Assembly (NCBI RefSeq): GCF_037126465.1
Contig: NC_088201.1
Coordinates: forward strand, 82,054,273-82,118,272
DNA: 64,000 nt
Direction: 5' to 3'
From: Ornithodoros turicata
Lineage: Eukaryota > Arthropoda > Arachnida > Ixodida > Argasidae
The position numbers were made by a program, and so were the translations under genes. The notes beneath the pieces are model-generated. The model had not been told where the DNA came from. It did not search any database and was given only the letters and a program-made list of their open reading frames with translations. Shown in pieces: positions 47,905-58,909 of the stretch (the stretch's first letter is position 1; each line of letters begins with the position of its first letter).

Positions 47905-47995
47905 CCCCTGGGGCACACCTGATGACATAGTTTGGTCTAGAAAATGATGAAAGATGAAACGCTCTGCTTGAAACAGCCGCTTACTTAGCTCGTTT

Positions 47996-49136
47996 CTTGT
48001 ATTCGCCACCAGAGAGCACCAAAAAGCGAACCCCTGCCGTCAGCGCGGCGTCAGACCTAGTGGCGCCATCTGTCGCGTGACGGCATCAGACAAAACTCGT
48101 AGGAACTTCATCGCATGAGTTGACGTGTTCCTCTGCTGACTCCATTCCATCGGGAAGCGCCGGCTGCGCTTCAGACACTCTGGATGGAACAGCTGGCGCC
48201 AGATGAGCCTCACATAAGCACCGACAGGGGGCGTGGTGGCAACATCACGAATTACGCATCATTCGGGAGGCCCCAGACGCTAGCTTATTTAATACTGGTT
48301 CACAGGCCTCCTGATGTGTGGTGACTATGTGCGTGCGTTCTACTCATAGTACGGGGTGTGGGACGCCTGAGCCTTGTTTGCTTTTCACATGCTTGGTAGC
48401 TCGTGTGCTGCTAAAAGAGCGCTAAGACATAGTCGGGAGGTACCGATGATCGTGTTGTGCATGCATAGCGTGCATGGTTCCAGTGCAATCTGTGAAGTTT
48501 TGAATCAATATCGCACTGGGATATTTGAGCAGTTTCTTGCGTGGTTGGGGTTGGGAGTATAGGAGTTAGTCGAATATGGTGTCTGGTAAACTACGATTGC
48601 TCTAGGAACATCCGTGTATTCCAATGAGTTTGGATATTTCTGACAATGCGTATTTCGTTTTACTGAACAGGATTTGAACTAAAATTCTGATAATTGAGAA
48701 AACTAAGAATTACGTAAAATGTCTCAGCGTAATGGCTGCTGGGCTCGATTTCTTCTCCGCTGCACTGTTCCTTCTCATCTGACGCTTGGAAAGCCCTCCT
48801 AAACCGTCTTGCAGGCATTCGTTCCCACTTGGGCCTCAGTGGCGTTTATGAACTTTCATGCTACATTGCTTATTTACTATTTTGCGCCGTATAGCCGAAC
48901 ATAAAGCAAAAATATGAAGATTAAAGGTGATTAAATGATTGGAAGAAAGACAACAACAACAAATAAATCGTGACTATGACCTGAAAAAAGACATGAAGGT
49001 GCAGGCTCTATCATAAACCGATGAACAAGAAACAATCAACCAGATCGCATAACTGTCTGATGGCTTTGAGTAAAAATTAAAATAATACCAGAGAGAACGC
49101 GTCGCTGTGCGCGAAAAATTTCTATACAACCCGTAT
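47996..49136. other. No gene seen
   Basis: 48040-48240 is rich in GGCGCCA-like motifs without a clear structure. Nothing else recognised. Confidence 0.35.
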
Positions 49137-49375
49137 ACAGGGTGCGTCACATGATATCAATTCTTGTAAAAACATCTACTTGCACGAAAAAGATGCCGTC
49201 AACGGTATTTACCTTCAATTCTGAAAATTAAACTTCTCGCAACAAAAAAGAAGCTAATGAAAACCGACGCAAGTCGTGGCAAAAGTTCGAGAAGATAAAT
49301 ACGTGGACCGCATCTCTTTCGGACAAGTAATTTTTTTACAGGAATTATTATCATGTGAAGTGAGACACCCTGTAG
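49137..49375. mobile_element. Short MITE with TACAGGGTG ends
   Basis: The left end TACAGGGTGCGTCACATGAT and right end ATCATGTGAAGTGAGACACC (then CTGTA) are imperfect inverted repeats flanked by TA. Immediately after, CTACAGGGTGTCTCACAATG at 49382 begins another element of the same type whose other end was not found. Confidence 0.6.
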
Positions 49376-50266
49376 ATTGAGTCTACAGGGTGTCTCACAA
49401 TGCACAGGTTGTGGCATCTTGTGGAATATAGGAGATTCCACAAGTAGAGTCCACAGGACACCACAGTCTGTGCATTATAATTCCGAATCACTTTCACACA
49501 TGTGTCTGCTTGTTTGTTAAACATGGTTAGAAAAGAAAAAAAGAGGAGAAGAAGAAGAAGACAGACTTACGCTAGAGATAACCTATGTGGATACCTGAAA
49601 AATCTGCGAAGTAGTGATGTGTCTCTGTCTTGTGAAAGCTATCAAGCAGGTATGACATGACGATTGTATGGTTTACTTCGATATGCCTCTAGTAAGTGGA
49701 AAAGTAGCCTTGCCACCGTGGGAATAACGCGCGAAAGTATAGAAACTTATGACCCTCCTGCCACATGACTCCTGGTACTCCCAACGTCGAGTTATGCACG
49801 GTGAGACACTTAGCCTACTTCGGAGACCCACTACAGGTAGCTTGCCCTCGTGACCCTCTCGCGGAAAACCATAAATACATATCGACCGTAGCAATGTTAT
49901 GGATGTCAACGATCGGGGGAATCGTCACAATTTTGCAGATGCGTCGCAAATTTCGTATAGTTCAGTGTACCTTACCGAACTCGTCGAGCTCCGGAATCCA
50001 ACTGCGAAATTATTGATCGCTTTTTATGGACGCAAAATAGCTGAACAGTGAAGTCAGTAAGTTAGTTAGTGAACAACTGCGTCACATTCAAAGAAACGGT
50101 TAGGGCATACTGAAAGTCAGGGTGATGCGCGTGTATCAATTGAATAACATCCAGAAGGTGTGACGTGCGAATAAAATACATTAAAGGACGGTTTGGGTAG
50201 ACGTTTTGCGGTTTGAGCACTTTCCTCGTATCGTCGTTTTCCTGTGTGCCGCTGGTCACCAACTGC
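49376..50266. other. No gene seen
   Basis: Apart from the second CAGGGTG-type end at about 49384, nothing recognised. Confidence 0.35.
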
Positions 50267-50385
50267 TACACTCTTCAAAATGAACTTCACCACATAGCAC
50301 GCTCCTAGCCAACCATCACCCCGAATGACAACGTTCTCGCCCTAGATTTGTTGAAAACGGGAGGCGGAGCCTATTTTGTGCCCAT
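50267..50385. mobile_element. Half copy of the palindromic MITE
   Basis: CTACACTCTTCAAAATG, then GAACTTCACCACATAGCACG and TTGTTGAAAACGGGAGGCG, matches one arm of the family at 9833 and 13521. The second arm is missing. Confidence 0.65.
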
Positions 50386-51120
50386 TACGTACGGCATATA
50401 TAAAATCAATTATTAACAAACGCAATTATTTGCATCGATGTGAACCTGCAATCCAAGTTTTACAGCAAAAGGGATAATAGACGCGTAGAAAACCGGCGCC
50501 GCTACTACCGAAACTCACGTGGCTCTGACGTCAGGGCAGGCGTGTGTGCCAGCGGTGCCGGATTTACAATGGTGGGGGCCCCTTCCACCTGGTAAGTATA
50601 TACTTATCATGGTGCTTCATAAGGATAAATTATGGTCAAGTCCATAGAGATGCCTGACCTCGGTGCGACTATTCCGTTCGACGAAGGTTCAGTGTAATGT
50701 AGGTTCATGTAGGTGTCATTCAGCGTACAGTAGCTGGCTGGTTCATTACCACCCAGTTTCCAGAAAGAGTACCTTAGCTTTATCAGTTCACCTTAGATTT
50801 ATCAGTTTACGTCTTCTAATACCATGCATCACATATTTTGCAAGCAATTCAAGAGCAACAACAACACTTTTGCGGTGCGCTCGCACCTTCTGTGGTGCGA
50901 TCGTACCGTTTCCTTTTTTTTGGGGTAGCAGAATTCGCTTGCGCGAATTCAACCTCCCCTTGTTATTTTTCCAACCACCAACCAACCAACCAACAACTTT
51001 ATTGCGAGATGACGAATGAAGCTATTCAAGACTACATTACGCTGCAAGCGTAAATTGGAAACGTCCGTAACTCCCTCACTGAAAAATCAGAAATGAGCTG
51101 TGTAAAATCAAGCTGTATAT

Positions 51121-51262
51121 AAGAATGTCCCTTTCTATGCAAATATGCTCCAAAAGTCGGGAGTAGACATAATAAAAAGCACACACACACCGACTTAACG
51201 TTATTTTCGTTACGTTAGGTCGGTGGTGCGTTTGTTTGTTCATTATGTCCCTTTCTATGCAT
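51121..51262. repeat. Small inverted/direct repeat
   Basis: ATGTCCCTTTCTATGCA occurs directly repeated at about 51125 and 51245. Between them ACACCGACTTAACG and CGTTAGGTCGGTGGT form an imperfect hairpin. Significance unknown. Confidence 0.4.
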
Positions 51263-51329
51263 AACAGTGACAAGGTACTAAGCCTGCCGTGCGTCATGAT
51301 TGCCCGATGACTGTTCTCTATGAGCTTCA

Positions 51330-52256
51330 GCTTCGAAAATGACGCTCACCAACATAGTGAGATATATAAGAAGAGCAACCGTTACTTAAAAGAAAGGCTT
51401 CCTTCATTCCCTTATCTATAATCAGCGTGTAAAGGAACTGTCCTCGACTGCCGACCTCGTCATGCGAAAATGTCTTGGCAAGGTGACTGAAGTGTGCTAC
51501 CTCGTCAAGAAAACGTTCATCCGAATCTTCTTTGTAGACTTCTGCCAGTCATCTTGCCTTCTTCCTGATATCTGCGGTGTCAAAGGATGCTGATTTCTCC
51601 GAAGAGATAAAACTTTGACGAGAGTTCTTCGGTTTCGGCCAGCCGTTGATCAAGAGAAACTAGAAACTAATCTTCTGCCGGGAGAAAGTTCTTTATGCGG
51701 AACTCCTCTCAAGGGCAACAAACCGTACTTCCGTGGCACTTCCGTAGCCTAGTGGTGTCAGCCATACGCTGAATCCGATTGCGCTTTGGTACTGGAGTAA
51801 ATTCCCTCGTTCCTGTTACATCTTCCCCAACCATGCGATAGTCATCGAATGTTTCACGCTTTGCGGCAATAGCGATCTCAATAAGGAAACTGCGCTCTTC
51901 AGGTCGATATTTGGACATTAAACCTTTTTGCTGGTCCATTCTGTCTAAAATGTCGTCCCAAAACGAGGCATAAATTCCCGTTTCAAATCCAGACATTGTA
52001 TCTATGAGACCACGGGCTTCAAAGTGCACTTCAGTCATTTCATCTCGATCGTTATCAATGGCTTCCAGCGCTTTTAAGAAAAAACAGTGGCCCCTAACTA
52101 TGGCTCGCACAGCAGCCGCTGTGCAGGACCATCACGTGCCGGTGACATCTTTTCGGTACAGGAACGGGCTGATTTTCTGAGCAGACGCCGGAAACCGTTG
52201 TGGTGAGGTCGTTCAGCACCTTGTGTCTATGCTTGGATGCTGTAAAGAAGTCGTAT
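51330..52256 (-). pseudogene. hAT (ZMYM1-like) transposase, 3' part
   Basis: From the ISL2EU junction the minus strand encodes YDFFTASKHRHKVLNDL. After a frameshift and a stop come WSCTAAAVRAIVRGHCFFLK, then GLIDTMSGFETGIYASFWDD and ILDRMDQQKGL, typical of the region before the hAT dimerisation domain in ZMYM1-like transposases. Further worn similarity (RKKARxLAEVYKEDSDERFL and EVAHFSHLAKTF) follows to about 51400. Stops and frameshifts show it decayed. It continues the coding sequence at 57743-58095. Confidence 0.75.
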
Positions 52257-52273
52257 AGACCTGTTGCTCTGGG

Positions 52274-52316
52274 CCAGGGGGCGCTCGGAAACTTGCATGT
52301 CAGCGCCTCTGGTGGC
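52274..52316. promoter_or_regulatory. Two CTCF-like motifs near the left ISL2EU end
   Basis: CCAGGGGGCGCT (52274-52285, plus) and, on the minus strand, GCCACCAGAGGCGCT (52302-52316) both resemble the CTCF core (CCANNAGGGGGCGCT-like). They lie between the terminus and the start of the nuclease gene, where a promoter is expected. Motif resemblance only. Confidence 0.3.
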
Positions 52317-52413
52317 GGTCGTCTCGTGACGCGGCCGCTATTGAGCAGACGACGAGCCGTCACTCCTTAGTCATTCTGCAATTGCTGGTTGCGTCTACAT
52401 TTGTAATCGCGCT

Positions 52414-54298
52414 ATGTATCGCTTGCTTTACGGTTATGACAGAGTGGAAGGGATTGAGGAGTTCTTTCGAAGTTCTACTATGAAAAAAGGAGCCAAGATG
52501 ATTAAACATGTGTACAACGTGCATCAAGATATTGGCAACGGCTACGCGGCATTAAATGGAAAATGCGTGTCACAAGTTAAAGACCGGGTGGTTTACGATG
52601 TCAGTCTGGAGGTAAGTGCATGCGAATAACTTATTTACTGCGTGTCGCGTTATGCATGTATAGCTGCCCCAGCACTGCGGCCCCTAGGATACAGCCGCCT
52701 GTGCACATCTTCTCACGTGTATCATTTTCACAGCACTCTGCTCCACCACCGCCACATAAGGTACTACGTGGAACCTGTAGTTGCAAAGCCGGTGTCGTAG
52801 GTAAATGTAAGCACGCTGCTGCGTTGTGCATTTTCGTCAAGGGGACAACCGACTGTACAAAAACCAGCGTCGCAAAAGTTGGGGAATCCCAAGCCAGAAG
52901 CTGCAGAGGGTCATGAACGTTTGACGTCACCTCATTATTCAAAGGTCAGTGCTTTAAAATCTACCTCGAATACGAGAACTTTTTTTTTTTCTGCGTTTGT
53001 TCAAGAGTCGTGGTGGTTAGTTTGAAGGAATTTCTTTAACACGCTTTTTTTTTCCCTTCTTCTTAAGTTTTACCATCTAAGTGCCCACAAGAAACAAGTG
53101 CTTCGACCCCATTTGTCCTCCTGCATTACGCTGGTATTGGCTCACCCATGATCGACAACTTACGTTCGATAAGACGAAACATTGTGGAACGTGAATGCAA
53201 GTCGTTACTGGACGACATAGTGGAGGAGGTAGCAGTGACTCTTGAAACAGAAGATATTCACCTGTCACTGGCCCAGATGAAAGAAAGACACTTTGTGTTC
53301 CATACCTTGACCTATCAAAGGCTGTCAGATAATAAGTGTACATTTGTAGCTTTTGATCACCTTGCTACACTAAAAGAATGCGAGAGAGCCTTTTACACGG
53401 AGTTTGTAGCCACCGATGAGCCAGTAGAGATGCTTGCAATCCGTACAAAAGCACAGAGTAACCAGCAAGAGTAAAGGCATTTCCAATCTTTTATTTCTTT
53501 CTTTCTTGGTTTAGTTTCTTCGTGATAATGGATAATGTCTGCTTCTTATTTACAGATGGTTTCGTGAGCGACGAGTGCGAATCAGTAGCACAAAAGCTCA
53601 TGATATTAGGACGAGACAAGACCAATTCGAAAGCCTGGCAATACGTTTAGCTTCCACCAAAAACTTTCCAACACCTGCTACACAATATGGTAATTCCTTG
53701 TTAAAGTGCATTTTTTCGTCCTGCTGTGCACTGAATGAACACAAAAATTTTAGAAATACACGTATGTTACAGGTCTGAAGACAGAGGACAGGGCAAGGCA
53801 GAAGTTATCAGCTAACCTAGGTGTGCCAGTCATCCAGGTCAGTTCTGTTTTCATTAACACAGAATGACAAAACACAAGCAGCAGCTAAAATGTCATGTTT
53901 TTGTTTTGCAGACTGGCTTGGTTGTACTACCTGAGCAGCCTTGGCTGTGCTGCAGTCCGGATGGGCTGGTCACAATAGGAGACCAGACACACCTAATTGA
54001 AATTAAGTGCCCCTACACATGCAGAGACAAACAGTTTTTAGATTATGACTTAAAAAAATCGTTTCTGCCATATTTAGTAGTCATAAACGACGATGTGGTT
54101 GTCAGGAGAACACACCGGTATTTTACACAACTACAAGTACAGATGTACATCTTGAATGTTGCTAGATCTATGATATTTGTGTACAGAAATAAGCAAACCA
54201 TTGCCATCATCACAAAGCGTGACGACTCTTTTCTGTCTGAACTGATACCAAAGCTGGAAACATTCTATTTTAAGTATATGTTACCTCAACTCGCGTAA
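52414..54298 (+). CDS. ISL2EU accessory protein: SWIM zinc finger plus YqaJ nuclease, with a frame lesion
   Basis: Six exons can be built with GT-AG borders and agreeing phases: 52414-52611, 52734 to about 52942, 53069-53470, 53556-53689, 53773-53837 and 53911-54298. Exon 2 encodes a SWIM finger (CSCKAGVVGKCKH), thought to bind DNA or protein. The last exon holds the YqaJ (lambda-exonuclease-like, PD-(D/E)XK) core: CCSPDG, then LIEIKCPY and a Gln in the following YFTQLQVQMYI. YqaJ proteins digest or resect DNA ends; their exact role in ISL2EU transposition is unknown. In exon 2 the frame shifts near 52870 (SWGIPSQKLQRV lies in another frame) and a TGA follows, so this copy is probably a pseudogene. 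AATAAA lies at 54344. Confidence 0.85.
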
Positions 54299-54343
54299 CT
54301 AAATACAATGTGTACATGTTGTTGTATGTGTCAGTTGTGTAGA

Positions 54344-54349
54344 AATAAA
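54344..54349 (+). terminator. Polyadenylation signal of the YqaJ gene
   Basis: AATAAA lies 46 bp after the stop codon and before the convergent transposase gene ends at 54435. The two genes share a very short 3' intergenic space. Confidence 0.6.
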
Positions 54350-54434
54350 CCTGAAGCAGAACATCGTCTTTGTCACAGCATAACTATTTTACTATTTCTT
54401 AGAAGGAACGAAAGCATGCCTTGGAGCCAAATGC

Positions 54435-57400
54435 TCAGTCTGTCCTGATAATATGACTCTGAGTGCTCACGAGTGCTGCACAGACCCTTATGATTTTGTT
54501 CATATGTGGGATTAGGGTGACCGGTACTCTGTCGTTTAAAACATTGAATAGCTTCAGCCGTTGGATAGCCCTCTCTACATGTATTCGTACTTGAGCGACA
54601 CGATAGGTGTCGTCCATGTCTTGCTCAGAATACTGGCCCCCTTTCTCCATTGGTGGCATGATAAGCACCGCACCGTTGTCTGACATGTCCGCTCTCACAG
54701 ATGGGAAGCCTTTGTCACTCAATATGACATCTCCTGGCTGGACGTGGTGAAGAAAACCGGAAGCTTTGGTGATGAATGTGTCACTGTGGCGACCACCGTA
54801 TACCTTGGAAACAAATGCCAACTGTCCATTTGGAACAATAGCGATTAACACTTTAAGTGTAAAAGTCCCTTTATAATTGGAGTACATGTAGTACTGCTGA
54901 TCTGTCTGTCCTGGCGTCTCGGTTCTTATTTCAGTGCAGTCTATAATAAAGGTACAATTCGGGTAATGCTGCTTGAAGATGTCTGGCATGGTGTCTTTGA
55001 TCACGTCACGTGGTGGCACAAACACCCATCTTTCAAGTTTTACACTCAACATGTCCAAGATGTATCGAAAAGCTCTCGAAGCCGTTGACTTGTCCACAAA
55101 CAGTGCTCCCAGTGACGTGAGGCTGATTCCTAACTTCAATTTCATCAAGAATAACGCCAGCTTGTCTTCTTTTGGCATGTCTGTGGTCTTGTAGTTTTGG
55201 TCAGGAATCATGTTCAATAACACAGAGAAAACTTGGAGTGTCACACAGCACAGGTCACGCAAGGATTGTTCGGATTCCTTCAGGGTGCTGAACCCTGAAA
55301 AGCCGCATTTCCTTCTCCAACTTGTGCTATCTTTGTTGGCATGTAAAGTTGAAAGACAGGAAAGGTGTTACTCCAGTGAGATTGCATTACGTCAGCAGCT
55401 GTAGACTTGTACACCAGTTTTTCTTAATACAGTGTAGTAATATGGTCTGAATGGTGGTACTATTTAATTTGAAATGTGACAAAATGTGCGATGTTGAAAC
55501 ACAGAAGAGAAAAGGCACAAACTAGCAACCAACCAATGACTCTGGGAGGGAGAACAGTACCTTTGTGTCTTGGCTGCTCTGTGAGACTTGACTTGAGGCA
55601 CCCCCTCCGTTCGTGACCGACAGAAAGATTTGGAGGCTCCCGTCCCCCAATGGAAACTCTCTGGGTTTCCTGAGGGCAGTACAAATTGATGTTAGCTATT
55701 ATTTGGTATCATGAACATTTAGCAAGCAAGCATTATAATTATCCATGCAGATGCAATACAAGTACATAGCTATATGTATCTACCATGCAAAGATTCAGCA
55801 ATGCGCAGTTATACAACTGCATAATGCTGGTTATTTGTTCACCTAAGTACTGCTTGCGACATACTTGTTTGATATCTCCAGCCCCCGTAAGAGCGGGTTA
55901 GCGAACCAAGTTGCTGTGCTACCGTCGCCTTCGCCTCACTTCCGTTCCCCTGGTGGCGGCGGGGCTGCGCAGCGCAACCAGACGGGAGAGATGGCGATCC
56001 GATAACCGCGCGTCGTCTGCTAGCTCCAAATGCGTCGACGGGGCAGGGCTTTCCTCGGAGTGCGAATGCATGGACCAATGAATGGTCAGTACACCACAGG
56101 AATAACACATGGGGAACAATCGAGAAAGTGTTGATAAGCTTATCAACACTTTCTCGATTGTTCCTAAGGTGTTGTTCCGCCCTCTACGCTTCCCTGCCCA
56201 GGCGAATGAGCGCAGTCATTGAGAGTGGCGGGGCACCAACGCGTTACTGAGGCCCCGTGTTCCACAGCGTTTCTTTTCCTCATTTCGTATAAATTTATTT
56301 CTTTTTTTATCCTAGCCAGCAAGCGAGACTTGCTTGCTTCACATAACACCAGTAAATAAAATGAGGTAATCCCTCGCTTGTGCCAGTTTCACGGAGGAGC
56401 CGTGGTCCCTTGCATTACTGTGACACCTTTCACAAAAAATCCTGACGACCCCAGGAACTGCTCAAATGTGGCCTAATCTTGGTGTACTTATGTTTCAAAA
56501 CCAGTAAACAGGAACAAAAAGAAACAGGTTACAATTCCAATTCCACTCCGCATTCCGAGGAAAGCGCTGCCCCGTCGACGCATTTGGAGCTAGCACACGA
56601 CGCGCGGTTATCGGATCGCCATCTCTCCCTACTGGTAGCGCTGCGCAGCCCAGTCGCCACCAGGGGAACGGAAGTGAGGTGAAGGCGACGGTAGCACAGC
56701 AACTTGGTTCGATAACCCGCCTTTACGGGGGCTGGAGATATCAAACAAGTATGTCGCAAGCAGTACACACACAAATCTCAAGGAAATATGTGGTGAGCTT
56801 ACCACAGTAGCTACAGAATGACTTGCATAATATGTTTTGGGTATCTGTTGCTCTTGGGTGTTAACTACAACATATGGGCAATGACCTCCAGCAATGTTGT
56901 CACATTCTAGTTTATGATGTGCTTGAACATCATCCCTCCTTATTGTAGAGCCCACTTCATCTTCGTCATCTTCAGTCTCAGCCATTTCTCCTGGAAACAC
57001 TGCTCTGCAGGCTTCAACATTGGTTTGAGACCTTCTGAAGAACCTTGAAGCACAGATTGCATAAGATTATCAACACGATGCATAGAAATTTCCTCCTTTT
57101 CAACATGTATTACCGAATTTAGTACCTGTTGAACCTGCTGCTGCTCATCGTAGCCTTCTTCCTATAGACTTCGGGAAAAATTGTCGGCACGTACGATGGG
57201 CTGTGCTCGACGTTGCTTTTCGCGTAGTCCACAAAATGATAGTTGCATATGCGTGATGTAGCACTAGGGAGCCACGGAGTGCCATCCTCACTGCGACAGT
57301 TAGATACAAAACGTGAACGAACGTCAGATGAAATGCAAACGAAACAGTGATGTAATTGTAATTGATAGCATTTGAACCCCACTTACTTCTGCTGTCGCAC

Positions 57401-57697
57401 GGCTTTTATCCATGCTTCGCGACGACTTTTCTCATAGCCCTTTTTGGGAAAGCGGTAGAAACATACAGGCGGTCGCTGTTCCTGATTTGGTACGTCCGAC
57501 AAAGCTTTCTTGGCCATTTCCCTGGCCATCCTGCCGTTGTTGTGGCACCGTACGACACAACAGTAATTCGTGCCGGACTTGTACTTTCTCTTTGTCCCTT
57601 GCATCTCGAAAAAACAACTGCCGAGACGCAGCCGGCTCCAATGTTCGAATGCGACCGGAGCGGCCCTGAGTTTCTGCATTCCAGCGATAGGGGTCAT
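54435..57697 (-). CDS. ISL2EU transposase: THAP DNA-binding domain plus DDE_Tnp_4 catalytic domain
   Basis: Five exons on the minus strand have agreeing splice phases: 57697-57387, 57290-57126, 57034-56803, 55669-55561 and 55398-54435. Exons 1-2 encode a THAP zinc finger: CCVVRC, then CFYRFPKK, AWIKAV, CNYH and the signature YVPTIFP. An acidic linker (ETEDDEDE) follows. The last exon holds an HTH-like segment and a complete DDE triad: IIDCTEIR, LSDKGFPS and HVERAIQRLK, spaced D-74-D-46-E. The enzyme would bind the element ends and cut and rejoin DNA. A frameshift near 55280-55350 separates the spliced frame (ADVMQSHWSNTFPVF) from CGFSGFSTLKESEQ. Otherwise the gene looks whole. Start: the ATG at 57697 or the in-frame one before QGTKRKY. 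Confidence 0.88.
55847..56766. mobile_element. 920 bp inverted-repeat element inside the transposase intron
   Basis: The arms 55847-56064 and 56549-56766 are inverted copies over 218 bp, starting GTACTGCTTGCGACATACTT. No transposase is encoded. Splice sites on both sides (56802 donor, 55670 acceptor) are left intact. Long arms suggest a Mutator-like or foldback MITE, but no clear target duplication could be read. Confidence 0.75.
56113..56164. repeat. 52 bp perfect palindrome
   Basis: GGAACAATCGAGAAAGTG continues to a centre at AAGCTT (56136-56141), and the right half is the exact complement, ending CACTTTCTCGATTGTTCC. It lies off-centre between the arms of the 920 bp element. It could form a perfect 26 bp hairpin. 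Confidence 0.95.
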
Positions 57698-57742
57698 ATT
57701 GGCGTTTCAGTCGTCCTCCTCAAACTTTAGCGCAACAGCCCT

Positions 57743-58095
57743 ATACCTGCTCGAGGAAACAGAAAAAGGCAATAGTGGCAAGGCAGTGCTTGACAGCTGA
57801 TTTTGCCGCCGGATTCAGAGAGTGCGCTGAACAATCAACCCACGTGGCCAGAGGATTTTTCTTCTGTACTAGTGCTTGAAGACCTTTGTACTTCCCACTC
57901 ATGGACGCGGCATTGTCGCAAGACTGCCCGCGACATACCTTTTGTTTATGTCATATGCTTCGCGAAAACCCATTAAAGCTTTGAACATGTCCTCAGCCTT
58001 GTAACCCTGATCAGGCATGAAACGTACGAATCTTTCAACGGGTTACTCCAAGTGCACGAAAAGGTCTTGCTGCATAGGTGATTTTGACAAAAGAA
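57743..58095 (-). pseudogene. hAT (ZMYM1-like) transposase, middle part
   Basis: The minus strand encodes PVERFVRFMPDQGYKAEDMF and GFREAYDI, then after a frameshift GQSCDNAASMSGKYKGLQAL with KKNPLATWVDCSAHSLNPAA and TIAFFCFLEQV. This is the signature stretch of ZMYM1/DUF4371-type hAT transposases (RGQxYDNAxxMSGKYxGLQ...CxAHxLNL). An in-frame stop lies before PVERF. The last codons abut the ISL2EU insertion. Across one AT the frame reads on into YDFFTAS at 52256, so this was one gene. The N-terminal part further right is not recognisable. Confidence 0.85.
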
Positions 58096-58129
58096 CCCAA
58101 AGGCGTGTCGTTTACAGAAGACATTGACA

Positions 58130-58909
58130 ATTGCAGTGGTGGGGGCCCCGGGGCATGCGCCCCGACTGCCCCCCCCCTTAAAGGAGCAGTCTAAGACCGA
58201 GAAAAAAAATTAGTTTTTGATCGTGATCAATGTGAATCAATCGTGAATGTCCGATCACTAAATAACGTTTTCACGCAAGAAATATGAGCGTATGTCACAA
58301 AACACGGCGAGCCGCTTTGCGTAAAGGGCGATAATTTAAGTGGTTTCTGCAAATGTCTGAGGTGCGAAGATTTTTTTCTTCGACCACCATGGTGGTCGAA
58401 GGCGACCTGGAGGACATACACAGACGCGTCCGAGGTGTCCAGTTACTTGACTCGGGTTGTTTTTCCCAGACATCCGAGACAAACTGTGGCAGCAATAAAT
58501 TTGGGGATTCCGGGCATGTTGTGGCTAGCTAAACCTATGTTTGCGGTATTGTATGTTTTGTATTTTTGTCTTGTCTCGTCCGGCACCGGGGTGAGAGGTA
58601 ACATATGTATTCTGAACGCATCGTAAGGGGCTAAGTAGAGGAGACAAGGGGAGTCGCTCAGAAGACTTGGTGGGGACATGTAGCTTGTTCGATTCCGTCT
58701 TACGCGGGTGGCGCAAACCGGGACTTTGGTGACTACGGAAAGCAGGGGCGGTCAGTGTCGGTAGTTAACGGTGGTCTCACGTATCCACGAGCGACAACGA
58801 CGGGTGTCGCGGCGAAGAAGTCGTCGCACTACAACACAACAGTCAACGAGGACTTTGTGAGTGTTTGCGTGCACGTGTGTTGTCCACCAACAGAACATGA
58901 TGGCGCCGG
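58130..58909. other. hAT-internal DNA, no gene recognised
   Basis: CAGTGGTGGGGGCCCCGGGG at 58134 resembles subterminal hAT sequence (compare GGTGGGGGCCCC at 50571) and may be a rearranged end. No coding motifs in the rest. Confidence 0.35.

Larger units (their letters stand above)
46440..47995 (-). pseudogene. LINE reverse-transcriptase fragment split by a hAT MITE
   Basis: On the minus strand, the sequence right of the insert (47905-47950) encodes SSGVPQG and the sequence left of it (46455-46616) encodes SALRTLRFNMFIND and LLYAAVAALKIF. Joined across one copy of the 8 bp duplication, this is the RT fingers/palm region (GVPQGS...LFxxFIND...YADDxKIF). The catalytic YADD is changed to YAAV, so it was dead irrespective of the insertion. 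It looks CR1/jockey-like. Confidence 0.8.
52257..57742. mobile_element. ISL2EU DNA transposon, 5.5 kb, nearly complete
   Basis: The ends are AGACCTGTTGCTCT (left) and AGCGCAACAGCCCT (right). Read inward, both give AG..CTGTTGC.CT. AT flanks both sides (52255-52256 and 57743-57744), and taking out the element plus one AT restores the hAT reading frame exactly. The element carries two convergent, intron-containing genes: SWIM/YqaJ nuclease (plus strand) and THAP/DDE transposase (minus strand). This is the gene content known for ISL2EU, a branch of the Harbinger-related (PHIS) superfamily. A 920 bp element sits in a transposase intron. Confidence 0.88.

Noticed and set aside
50788..51053. ORFs on both strands around (CCAA)n sequence
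   Set aside because: They overlap a simple repeat inside the hAT element and show no transposase similarity.
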